Position numbers and translations under genes: made by a program. A DNA stretch of 8,901 bases from Acidobacteriota bacterium. GTDB lineage: Bacteria; Acidobacteriota; Terriglobia; Acidiferrales; UBA7541. The notes beneath the pieces were generated by a model. That model was not told the origin of the DNA and searched no databases. It saw nothing but the letters and a program-made list of their open reading frames with translations. Positions 1 through 6,194 of the stretch are shown here, one piece after another; the first letter of the stretch is position 1, and every line of letters begins with the position of its first letter. The stretch covers positions 4,555 to 13,455 of the forward strand of contig QHYP01000146.1 in assembly GCA_003224195.1 (NCBI GenBank). Direction: 5' to 3'.

Positions 1-154
1 CTTCGCACCACCAATTTTCCCGCGACTCGGCTCGGTCTCGTTTTCCGCTTCAGGAGATGGATTAGATTCCTTCCCCGCGACTTCTCCCGGAGTGGCCGTC
101 GGAGACTTTCGACCGGCGGTCTCAAATAATCCTTGAACAATCGGAGACTCCCCG

Positions 155-170
155 CCTCCGCTTTAGGAGG
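155..170 (+). promoter_or_regulatory. Shine-Dalgarno site with potential sequestering hairpin
   Basis: AGGAGG at 165-170 is a near-perfect ribosome binding site 7 nt before the ATG at 178, and it fixes that start. CCTCC at 155-159 is exactly complementary to GGAGG at 166-170 across a 6-nt loop, so the mRNA could hide its own ribosome binding site. GGAG at 143-146 could instead pair with CTCC at 156-159 and release it. The ribosome binding site is seen directly; the switch is inference from short complementarities and may be chance. Confidence 0.5.
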
Positions 171-177
171 AGATAAA

Positions 178-1779
178 ATGCGTGGGATAAGAAAGTTCTT
201 GATCACGACAGTTGTGACCATGGCGCTGGGTCTGCTAGGCCTTCCGGCAAATCTGCGGGCGGACGGCGGCGCCTTGAAGGTCACGTCGTTCCCGTCGGGC
301 GCGAATGTGTTCGTGGATGGCGTGGACACGGGCAAAATCACACCGATGACCGTCAGCGTGCCATTGAGTACGCACACGATTACGGTTTCCTTTGGATCAA
401 TCTCTTGCCAGGACCCAGCTTCGTTGGGCTGGACCCCGGCTACACACACCATGGAGGTCGTACAGGGCACCAATTTCCTGAGCGTGACTTTGCTGCCTTG
501 TCTGACCGTCGGTCCGCAAGGTCCCGCCGGTCCGCAAGGTCTTCCCGGACTGCCTGGGACGGCGGCGACAGTGACGGTAGACAGGACGACGACGGTAGCG
601 CCCGGCACGCCGGCGAGCGTGATCAACTCCGGGACTTCCAGCGCCGCAGTGCTGAACTTCACGATTCCTCAAGGCGTTCCCGGACTGCCTGGGACGGCGG
701 CGACAGTCGCGGTAGGCACGATAACGACGGGGGCCCCCGGAAGCAATGCCAACGTAACGGACACCGGCACAGCCAGTGCGGCAGTGCTGAATTTCACGAT
801 TCCGCAGGGAGCCAAAGGCGATACGGGCGCGACGGGAGCGTCCGGGGCTGCCGGAACGGCGGCGACAGTCGCGGTAAGCACGACGACGACGGGAGCGCCC
901 GGAAGCAATGCCAACGTAACGGACACCGGCACAGCCAATGCGGCAGTGCTGAACTTCACGATTCCGCAAGGCGTTCCCGGCCCGCAGGGGCCATCGGGGC
1001 CAACTGGACCAACTGGGCCCGGGCTAACGAGCAGGCGGGAGTTCCGCGACAGCGGAACTTTCACTGTTCCTCCTGGAATCACCCGTTTGAGCGTTGAACT
1101 GTACGGTGCCGGAGGTGCCGGCAGCGGCCTGGCAAGCCCGTGCTTTAGCGGGGCGGGTGGTGGCAGCGGCGCTTATAGCAGTACGATTCTGCCCGTGCAA
1201 GGGAGCCAGCTATTGACTATCACCGTGGGTCTTGGAGGTGCACCTGGCTCAGCAGGGGCCTCCCCAGGTGTCAATGGCGGCGACACCCAAGTCCTCGATG
1301 CGAGTGGCACCCCGCTCGCGGTTGCCCACGGCGGATCTGGCGTTCTATTCACACCGTGCGGCCCGCTCCCTACCGGCGGCTTAGGTGGAGCAGTGGACCC
1401 CAACGCGCCCAACCCGATGATTAACCATCCGGGAGCCCCAGGCGGCGCGGGTTCAACGAACCAAGGCGCCCCCGGCCGAGGAGGGATGGGTTACGTTTTG
1501 CCCGGCTTTTTCTTCCAAGCCAACGGGCAGTTCGGGGCCGGTGGCGACGGCGGATCAACGAGTCCGACGGGTAATGTCAACGGGTCACCCGGTCAAGGAG
1601 GTTACATACATCTTGCTCAGTTGGTGAGCGAGAGAGCCGTAACGACAGCCAACCATCACAGCGTTCAGGCCTCGGCGCGCACCGCCGAGGCCTTTTCTAT
1701 TCTGATCGATCGGTCCGCGCAAACAACCCGCACCAGTTCGCTGCGAGGCATACGGCGGCTTGACCCATCAAGCGAATAA
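178..1779 (+). CDS. Secreted PEGA/collagen-like repeat surface protein with glycine-rich C-terminal domain (3' end probably frameshifted)
   Basis: The protein is 533 residues from the ATG at 178, chosen over an in-frame TTG at 133 because AGGAGG lies just upstream and a typical signal peptide (positive MRGIRK, hydrophobic core, likely cut after A28) begins there. Residues 31-75 match a PEGA domain (GALKV, P39-SGANVFVDG, G52, TP at 55-56), a small beta domain of cell-envelope proteins. Gly-X-Y collagen-like stretches (about 112-126, 166-171, 211-225, 265-282) alternate with three 40-residue repeats beginning GTAATV and ending AAVLNFTIPQG. Residues 287 to about 480 form a glycine-rich domain (FTVPPG, LYGAGGAGSG) of the kind found in phage tail fibres and bacterial surface proteins. 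The last ~50 residues look non-native because an intrinsic terminator lies inside them; see the frameshift finding. A surface or adhesive role is inferred, and no enzymatic motif is visible. Confidence 0.85.
   Translation: MRGIRKFLITTVVTMALGLLGLPANLRADGGALKVTSFPSGANVFVDGVDTGKITPMTVSVPLSTHTITVSFGSISCQDPASLGWTPATHTMEVVQGTNFLSVTLLPCLTVGPQGPAGPQGLPGLPGTAATVTVDRTTTVAPGTPASVINSGTSSAAVLNFTIPQGVPGLPGTAATVAVGTITTGAPGSNANVTDTGTASAAVLNFTIPQGAKGDTGATGASGAAGTAATVAVSTTTTGAPGSNANVTDTGTANAAVLNFTIPQGVPGPQGPSGPTGPTGPGLTSRREFRDSGTFTVPPGITRLSVELYGAGGAGSGLASPCFSGAGGGSGAYSSTILPVQGSQLLTITVGLGGAPGSAGASPGVNGGDTQVLDASGTPLAVAHGGSGVLFTPCGPLPTGGLGGAVDPNAPNPMINHPGAPGGAGSTNQGAPGRGGMGYVLPGFFFQANGQFGAGGDGGSTSPTGNVNGSPGQGGYIHLAQLVSERAVTTANHHSVQASARTAEAFSILIDRSAQTTRTSSLRGIRRLDPSSE
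556..972 (+). repeat. Three tandem-like 120-bp in-frame repeats (556-675, 691-810, 853-972)
   Basis: Each unit encodes 40 residues with the pattern GTAATVxV, TTxAPG, GTxxAAVLNFTIPQG, and the units are separated by 5 and 14 codons of Gly-X-Y sequence. Units 2 and 3 differ at about 10 of 120 bases by eye and share a run of some 40 identical bases around 749-787 and 911-949, so they look like a recent duplication. Unit 1 is clearly more diverged. Such units expand and contract by recombination or slippage, so copy number may vary between strains. Confidence 0.85.
1667..1698 (+). terminator. Intrinsic terminator located inside the 3' end of the collagen-like ORF
   Basis: A perfect 11-bp GC-rich stem (1667-1677 with 1683-1693) closes a 5-nt loop and is followed by TTTTCT. 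This is a textbook rho-independent terminator for plus-strand transcription. It sits about 80 bases before the stop codon at 1777-1779, but 40 bases after an out-of-frame TGA at 1625-1627, which suggests the gene used to end there. Confidence 0.75.
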
Positions 1780-1890
1780 AGGCAGCTTCCGCGTGGAAGG
1801 CGCTTGGTCCGTGACGTGTGCCTGACGACTCGCGAACGGAAAACGGTCTGCGCGTATTGACTCCGAGAAGGAAGGCGCGCCGGGAAAGCA

Positions 1891-1919
1891 TTGACCGCGT
1901 CGCGACGGGTTCTTAACAT
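1891..1919 (+). promoter_or_regulatory. Sigma70-like promoter giving a leaderless mRNA for the lytic transglycosylase
   Basis: TTGACC at 1891-1896 (5 of 6 to consensus) and TAACAT at 1914-1919 (4 of 6) are separated by 17 nt. Only 6 nt lie between the -10 element and the ATG at 1926, so the expected transcript start coincides with the start codon. No Shine-Dalgarno sequence lies at a workable distance. A 10-bp perfect palindrome, CGTCGCGACG (1898-1907), fills the spacer; in GC-rich DNA this could be chance. Confidence 0.45.
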
Positions 1920-1925
1920 ACCAGG

Positions 1926-3782
1926 ATGAGCCGAAGGCCTCACGGGTGCGGCGGCAATCTATTTCTGGCGGTCAGCGCCGGCGTTTTGGCGCTGGGGCTG
2001 TGCGGTTGCGAGGACGCGGCGAAGCGGCCCGCCCAGGCAAAGGTTCCTGCGAACGCGCCGCCGCTGACGGCATCTGCGGCGACGGCCCCGACGCCGAAGC
2101 CACAATCCTCTCGACCCGGGTCAGGCCAGCCCGCGCCAAAACTTCCCCCGCTGCCGAAGCTACCCCTCAGAAACCCCGGCGCACAGCGATTGCTGGCGCT
2201 CGTGCCGCAGGCGCGCAGCGGGAAAGAGCTGCTGACCGCCAGAGTGGAAGCGAAATTTGCGGCGGGCGAGCAGAACTACAAGGCGGGACATCTCGAGGCG
2301 GCGCGGCGTGATTTTGACGCGGCCGTGGACGCACTGCTCGAGAGCGGCTACGACCTCAGCGCGGATCCGAAGCTCGAGGCGCTCTTCGAAAAGATCGTGG
2401 ATACGACCTACGGCTATGAGCTGCAGGCTTTCCGCGCGGGCGAGGGCTTCAACGAAGTGCCAGCCGTGCCCGCGCCGATCGAAGAAGTGGCGGAGATGAC
2501 CTTTCCGGTCGACCCGCGGCTGAAGCCCAAGGCGGAAAAGTCCCTCGAGAGCGTGTCGCACGATCTGCCGCTCACGCTGAACGACACGGTTTTGTCTTTC
2601 CTGAATTTTTTCCAGACGCCGCGCGGCCGGGACATCGTCGAGACAGGATTACGGCGCGCGGGACGCTACAAAGAGACGATTTCGCGCGTCCTGCGGGAAG
2701 AGGGCATGCCGCAAGACCTGATGTACATGGCGCAGGCGGAAAGCGCGTTCCAACCGCAGGCGCTTTCGCGCAAAGGCGCGCGGGGACTCTGGCAATTCAT
2801 GGCTTGGCGCGCGAATCAGTACGGCCTGCAGCATACCTGGTGGATTGACGAGCGGCAGGACCCCGAAAAATCCACGCGCGCCGCAGCGCGGCACCTGCGC
2901 GACCTCTACGGTCAGTTCGGCGACTGGTATCTGGCGATGGCCGCGTACGACTGCGGTCCGGGAAACGTGCAAAAAGGGATCGAGCGCACGGGCTATGCGG
3001 ATTTCTGGGAACTCCATAAGCGAAACGTGCTGCCGCGCGAGACGCGGAACTACGTCCCGATTATTCTGGCGCTGACGCTGATCGCGAAGGACGCCGCGCA
3101 CTACGGCATTCAAGTGGAGCCCGACCAGCCCCTGCCCTACGAAGCGTGGAAGCCGGGCAAGCCAATCGACTTGCGGCTGGTGACGGACACGATCGACACC
3201 GATCTGGATACGCTGCGCCAGCTCAACCCGGCGCTGCTGCGTATGGTCACTCCGAACGTTCCAAACTTCGAGCTGCGGCTGCCTCCGGGAACGGCGGAGA
3301 AATTGACGGCCGGGCTGGCGGATATTCCGCAAGAAAAGTGGGTGAGCTGGCGGAGGCATCGCGTCGAAGCGGGAGACACGCTCGCGTCGATTGCCAAACG
3401 CTATCGCGTGACGATGGCGGCCATCGCGGAAGTGAACAAGCTCGACCGCAAGGACCCGCTCGAGCCGGGTGAGAAGCTGATCATTCCGGCCGCGCCGCCG
3501 GCGGAACTGAAGAGCCGGTTGGTGCGGTACCGGGTGCGCAGGGGTGATACGCTGCTCGCGATTGCGGACCGTTTTAGCGTGGAAGCGGAAGACTTGCGCA
3601 GGTGGAACGGGCTGCGCTCGAACCATGTCTACCGCGGGATGGTGCTGCGGATTTATACGCCGGGCGGCGGGCCGGAGTTGCGGCCGGCGCGGAAAAGGGC
3701 CGGGGTTTCGTCTAAAGGGCGGCCGAAAACGGCGGCGAGCGCTCAAGCTCCAAAGAGCGCGAGCAGCTCTGATCCCCACTAA
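1926..3782 (+). CDS. mltD: Membrane-bound lytic transglycosylase (MltD-like) with SLT domain and two LysM domains
   Basis: This 618-residue protein cleaves the MurNAc-GlcNAc bond of peptidoglycan, releasing 1,6-anhydro-muropeptides during wall turnover. The N-terminus is a lipoprotein signal: a hydrophobic segment at about 12-25, then LCGC with C28 as the probable lipidated cysteine, so it should sit in the periplasm attached to a membrane. A Pro/Ala-rich linker (29-80) and a helical region (about 85-250) follow. The transglycosylase domain spans about 250-395: catalytic E272 in AQAESAF, GARGLWQFM at 284-292, MAAYDCGPGNV at 338-348 (YNAGPG in most relatives) and NYVPIILA at 375-382. LysM domains at about 478-522 and 534-577, both with GDTL, bind glycan. 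The tail (578-618) is basic and low-complexity. Domain order and length fit MltD. The ATG at 1926 lacks a usable ribosome binding site and is preceded by a leaderless-type promoter. No good terminator follows. Confidence 0.93.
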   Translation: MSRRPHGCGGNLFLAVSAGVLALGLCGCEDAAKRPAQAKVPANAPPLTASAATAPTPKPQSSRPGSGQPAPKLPPLPKLPLRNPGAQRLLALVPQARSGKELLTARVEAKFAAGEQNYKAGHLEAARRDFDAAVDALLESGYDLSADPKLEALFEKIVDTTYGYELQAFRAGEGFNEVPAVPAPIEEVAEMTFPVDPRLKPKAEKSLESVSHDLPLTLNDTVLSFLNFFQTPRGRDIVETGLRRAGRYKETISRVLREEGMPQDLMYMAQAESAFQPQALSRKGARGLWQFMAWRANQYGLQHTWWIDERQDPEKSTRAAARHLRDLYGQFGDWYLAMAAYDCGPGNVQKGIERTGYADFWELHKRNVLPRETRNYVPIILALTLIAKDAAHYGIQVEPDQPLPYEAWKPGKPIDLRLVTDTIDTDLDTLRQLNPALLRMVTPNVPNFELRLPPGTAEKLTAGLADIPQEKWVSWRRHRVEAGDTLASIAKRYRVTMAAIAEVNKLDRKDPLEPGEKLIIPAAPPAELKSRLVRYRVRRGDTLLAIADRFSVEAEDLRRWNGLRSNHVYRGMVLRIYTPGGGPELRPARKRAGVSSKGRPKTAASAQAPKSASSSDPH

Positions 3783-3881
3783 ATATTTTCTTTTCAACAT
3801 CATGGAGACACCGCCGTGGCTGGCGACCGGAACAAGCGCATGCGCCCAACACCTTGCAATCGCGCGCGCTTGCTGGAATGC

Positions 3882-3911
3882 TTGACAAAATGGGCGAGAC
3901 TGCGATAGCAA
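3882..3911 (+). promoter_or_regulatory. Promoter candidate for the Lys-rich small protein
   Basis: A perfect TTGACA -35 box (3882-3887) is followed 18 nt later by TAGCAA (3906-3911), a 3-of-6 match to the -10 consensus. It would start a transcript near 3918 with a leader of about 80 nt ahead of the ATG at 4000. The rest of 3783-3999 shows no gene. The -10 match is weak. Confidence 0.4.
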
Positions 3912-3999
3912 AGCCCACGGGGATGTCGTCCGCTCGCGATGTTCGACTGGCCCGGCGTCCCGCCCGATGAGTCGGTGAGGATTCCCGCTGGAGGATGGA

Positions 4000-4296
4000 A
4001 TGGAATTTCAAAAGGACGCCTTTGAAGACGACAATGATCTCTCGCGCCTCGAAGAGGAAGAGGAAGCAGGCCACGAAGCTGAAGAGGTGATGGAGTCCGA
4101 GGAAGAAGAGATCCTCGTGACGGAAGAGGCGCCGGCGCCCGCCCCGGCAGCCAGGCCCGCGCCGAAGAAGCCCGCCCGCAAAGCGGCGAAAAAAGCGCGG
4201 CCCAAAAAGAAGGCCAAGGCGAAGCCGAAGAAGAAACCGAAGAAGAAGGCAGCCAAAAAGCGGAAGAAAAGGGCGAAAAGGCGCAAGAAGCGTTAG
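4000..4296 (+). CDS. Small charge-segregated, histone H1-like Ala/Pro/Lys-rich protein
   Basis: The 98-residue product has an ATG at 4000 with GGAGG at 3990-3994, 5 nt upstream. Residues 1-43 are acidic (21 Asp/Glu, including EEEEE at 18-22 and EEEE at 34-37). A short Ala-Pro hinge (44-55) leads to a tail in which 31 of the last 47 residues are Lys or Arg, arranged in PKK and AKK repeats. Such tails resemble bacterial histone H1-like DNA-binding proteins and eukaryotic H1 C-termini, so nucleic-acid binding is a reasonable inference. The acidic head could mask the tail or bind a basic partner. There is no folded domain, signal peptide or enzyme motif. Clean flanking signals (promoter candidate, ribosome binding site, terminator at 4316-4340) support a real single-gene unit. 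Low complexity makes family assignment from sequence unsafe. Confidence 0.75.
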   Translation: MEFQKDAFEDDNDLSRLEEEEEAGHEAEEVMESEEEEILVTEEAPAPAPAARPAPKKPARKAAKKARPKKKAKAKPKKKPKKKAAKKRKKRAKRRKKR

Positions 4297-4315
4297 ACAG
4301 TTTGACCGCTGGTGG

Positions 4316-4349
4316 CGGGCCCGGATTCAATCCGGGCCCGTTGTGTTCT
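4316..4349 (+). terminator. Intrinsic terminator after the Lys-rich protein gene
   Basis: A perfect 10-bp stem (4316-4325 with 4331-4340), very GC-rich, closes a 5-nt loop TTCAA and is followed by TTGTGTTCT. It starts 20 nt after the TAG of the upstream gene and separates it from the HipA-like cassette. Confidence 0.8.
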
Positions 4350-4436
4350 CAGAGCGGAACCCGGAGTCGAGAGGCCGGAGTTTCAAGTCGGTGCCGACGG
4401 CTCCCAAAAGGGGAAGAGACCGCATCATCCGAGGCA

Positions 4437-4458
4437 GGCACTTGCCGCTGCGAGTGCC
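4437..4458 (+). promoter_or_regulatory. 22-bp imperfect palindrome, candidate operator of the HipA-like/DUF3037 cassette
   Basis: The half-sites 4437-4447 (GGCACTTGCCG) and 4448-4458 (reverse complement GGCACTCGCAG) match at 9 of 11 positions. The palindrome contains the -35 element (4442-4447), so a bound dimeric repressor would block the polymerase. It lies upstream of the predicted transcript start, which argues for a DNA site rather than an RNA hairpin. The binding protein is unknown; neither cassette protein shows an obvious helix-turn-helix. Confidence 0.4.
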
Positions 4459-4470
4459 TCTCGCTAGCAT
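4442..4470 (+). promoter_or_regulatory. Sigma70-like promoter giving a leaderless or nearly leaderless cassette mRNA
   Basis: TTGCCG (4442-4447) and TAGCAT (4465-4470), each 4 of 6 to consensus, are spaced by exactly 17 nt. Nine nt separate the -10 element from the ATG at 4480, so transcription should begin at or within about 3 nt of the start codon. No ribosome binding site is present. The layout parallels the one at 1891-1926. Confidence 0.45.
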
Positions 4471-4479
4471 AACGCTCGC

Positions 4480-5277
4480 ATGTTGCGGGCCCTCGAAGAG
4501 ATCCGGCGGATGCGCGGCGGCGCCCAAGCTCACCTGATGCGCTGCTCGGACGGGCACTACTACGTCGTCAAGTTCCAGAACAACCCGCAGCACCGTCGCG
4601 TGCTGGCGAACGAAATGCTGGGAACGAAGCTGGCGGCGCGGCTGGGGCTCCCGACAGTGCCGGTGGCAGTGGTCGAAGTGGGCGAGGAATTGATCCGTCT
4701 GACGCCGGACCTGGCCATCGAGTTGGGCCGCGCGCGGATCCCCTGCGCGGCTGGGCTGCACTTCGGGTCCCGCTATCCGGGGGATCCGCGGCGCCTGACG
4801 CTGCACGATTTTCTGCCGGATGAACTCTTGCTCCAGGTGGAGAACATGCACGACTTCGCCGGGATGCTGGTATTCGACAAGTGGACTTGCAACACAAACG
4901 GGAGACAGGCGCTTTTCATCCGCGAGACGCCGCGGGCCGCGTACCGCACGGTAATGATCGACCAGGGGTTCTGCTTCAACGCGGGAGAATGGAATTTCCC
5001 GGACGCGCCGCTGCGCGGGCTCTACGCGCGCAACCGCGTCTATCTGGGAGTCACGGGAATGGAGTCGTTCGCGCCATGGCTCGAGCGCATGGAAAAGCGC
5101 ATTGGCGAGCGCATGCTGGACGAGGTGAGCAGCGAGATTCCGCCGGAGTGGTATGAAGACGATCACGACGCGCTGTACCGGCTGCTCGAGCTGCTCGAGC
5201 GGCGGCGGGACCGCGTTCCGGATCTCTTGCTCGACGCGAAAAAATCCTACCGGAATCCCTTTCCCAACTGGACGTGA
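4480..5277 (+). CDS. HipA-like kinase domain protein (HipA_2 type)
   Basis: This 265-residue protein is much shorter than classical HipA (about 440) and corresponds to a stand-alone HipA-like kinase core. Visible kinase features are K31 in YVVKF (candidate ATP-binding lysine), E45 in NEMLGTKLA (candidate helix-C glutamate), the segment FDKWTCNTNGR at 132-142 (candidate catalytic loop with D133, N138 and N140) and MIDQGF at 159-164 (D161, DFG-like metal ligand). The active site therefore looks intact. HipA kinases phosphorylate proteins such as glutamyl-tRNA synthetase to cause growth arrest; the target here is unknown. The ATG at 4480 is the first start after an in-frame TAG at 4465; an internal ATG at 4510 is the only near alternative. 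The stop is 3 nt from the next gene, a DUF3037 protein, so the two are almost certainly cotranscribed. No HipB-like antitoxin is adjacent. The family call is firm; the toxin role is inference. Confidence 0.85.
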   Translation: MLRALEEIRRMRGGAQAHLMRCSDGHYYVVKFQNNPQHRRVLANEMLGTKLAARLGLPTVPVAVVEVGEELIRLTPDLAIELGRARIPCAAGLHFGSRYPGDPRRLTLHDFLPDELLLQVENMHDFAGMLVFDKWTCNTNGRQALFIRETPRAAYRTVMIDQGFCFNAGEWNFPDAPLRGLYARNRVYLGVTGMESFAPWLERMEKRIGERMLDEVSSEIPPEWYEDDHDALYRLLELLERRRDRVPDLLLDAKKSYRNPFPNWT

Positions 5278-5280
5278 ACC

Positions 5281-6123
5281 ATGCCGGAAGTGATTTCGCA
5301 AGAAGCGGTGGAACAAGCCCCCGATGCGCGCGCCTGCGCCTATCGCATCCTGCGCTATGCGCCGAACCTTGTCCGCGACGAGTGGGTGAACATCGGCGTG
5401 CTGGTCTTCGACCCGGCCACGGGAGAGCGCCGCCTGCGGCTGATCGAAGAGGCGGGGGAATTCGCGCGCGTGCGCCGGTTGCATCCGGCGGCCGATGAGG
5501 CGTTGCTGCGCGCCCTGCGCGACGACATCGAAAAACAGTTCGACGCGGCCAAGAACGGCGGATGGCGCGCGCTCCTGGCGAAGTGGGATGAAACCCTTTC
5601 GAACGCGCTGCAGCTCGCGCCGCAAAAAGGCGTGCTGGCCGGCGATCTGGACGCGGAGCTCGAACGGCTCTATGCCGACCATGTGGCTCCGCCGGCGGGG
5701 CGCGGGATTGCCGCCGAGAGGGCGGGAAGCCGGGGAGCGATTCGCGGTTACTGCAACCAGGTCTGGCGGCAGGCGCGGCTATGGGAGCGGATTACGAAAT
5801 TAATCCGCGTGGACGAGTTTACGTTTCCCGGCGATCCCATGAAGCTCGACTACGGCTACCGGCGGAACGGCGCGCGCGGGTTTGTGCAGGCGCTTTCGGT
5901 GACGCGCGCCCCCGGAGACGCGAAGCTCCTGGCATACACGGCGGAGCGCGTGCGCGGCAAGATTCCCGCTAGTGAGTTCACCGCGGTGACGGACACGGCG
6001 CTGGCGGCGGAGAACGAACGGCACCGCTTCGTGCGCGAGACGCTGCGCGACGCTGGAATCGAGACCGTGCCGCAGGAAGGGTTTGCGGTGTGGGTGGCGA
6101 AGCTGAAGCCGATGCTTCAGTGA
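5281..6123 (+). CDS. DUF3037 domain-containing protein, partner of the HipA-like kinase
   Basis: A 280-residue protein of unknown function. The DUF3037 part covers about residues 17-137: CAYRILRYAPN, then DEWVNIGVLVFDP (33-45), a charged helical middle and LERLYADHV (127-135). Residues 150-280 form a second region with FTFPGDP (180-186), DYGYRRN (190-196), FVQALSV (201-207), LLAYTAERVR (216-225) and a C-terminal ERHRFVRETLRDAGI helix followed by hydrophobic strands. It has no signal peptide or membrane segment, so it is cytoplasmic. The ATG is 3 nt after the kinase stop without its own ribosome binding site, which implies translational coupling. The tight pairing suggests it is a partner, substrate, inhibitor or antitoxin-like regulator of the kinase; none of these is shown by the sequence. 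The C-terminal region might be a nuclease-like fold, but I see no clear catalytic motif. Confidence 0.85.
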   Translation: MPEVISQEAVEQAPDARACAYRILRYAPNLVRDEWVNIGVLVFDPATGERRLRLIEEAGEFARVRRLHPAADEALLRALRDDIEKQFDAAKNGGWRALLAKWDETLSNALQLAPQKGVLAGDLDAELERLYADHVAPPAGRGIAAERAGSRGAIRGYCNQVWRQARLWERITKLIRVDEFTFPGDPMKLDYGYRRNGARGFVQALSVTRAPGDAKLLAYTAERVRGKIPASEFTAVTDTALAAENERHRFVRETLRDAGIETVPQEGFAVWVAKLKPMLQ

Positions 6124-6194
6124 GCAGCGACCGCTGTCCGCGCCAGTCACTCGTCGCAAATCCCACTCACTACGAATTCTCGGCCACTTTGTCC

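Noticed and set aside
556..972. CRISPR-like or noncoding repeat array
   Set aside because: Units are 120 bp, in frame and encode a conserved 40-residue pattern inside a secreted protein; there are no short repeats with unique spacers.
1665..1943. Small minus-strand ORFs in the 1780-1925 gap
   Set aside because: No ribosome binding site or family motif; they run across the terminator and the transglycosylase promoter.
3754..3799. Terminator at the end of the transglycosylase gene
   Set aside because: Only a 5-bp stem (3754-3758 with 3766-3770), and the T-rich stretch begins about 18 nt later, so the geometry is wrong.
3803..3885. 27-codon ORF starting METPPW between the transglycosylase and the Lys-rich gene
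   Set aside because: No ribosome binding site, no recognisable sequence, and the TTGACA promoter element overlaps its end.
2649..3911. Long open frame on the minus strand opposite the transglycosylase
   Set aside because: It lies antisense to a gene with clear catalytic and LysM motifs; its product is Arg/His/Pro/Gln-rich without recognisable domains, as expected for an antisense shadow in GC-rich DNA.
4327..5682. Long minus-strand open frame opposite the HipA-like and DUF3037 genes
   Set aside because: Covers two well-supported plus-strand genes plus the terminator and has no recognisable domain; GC-rich third positions keep the antisense frame open.
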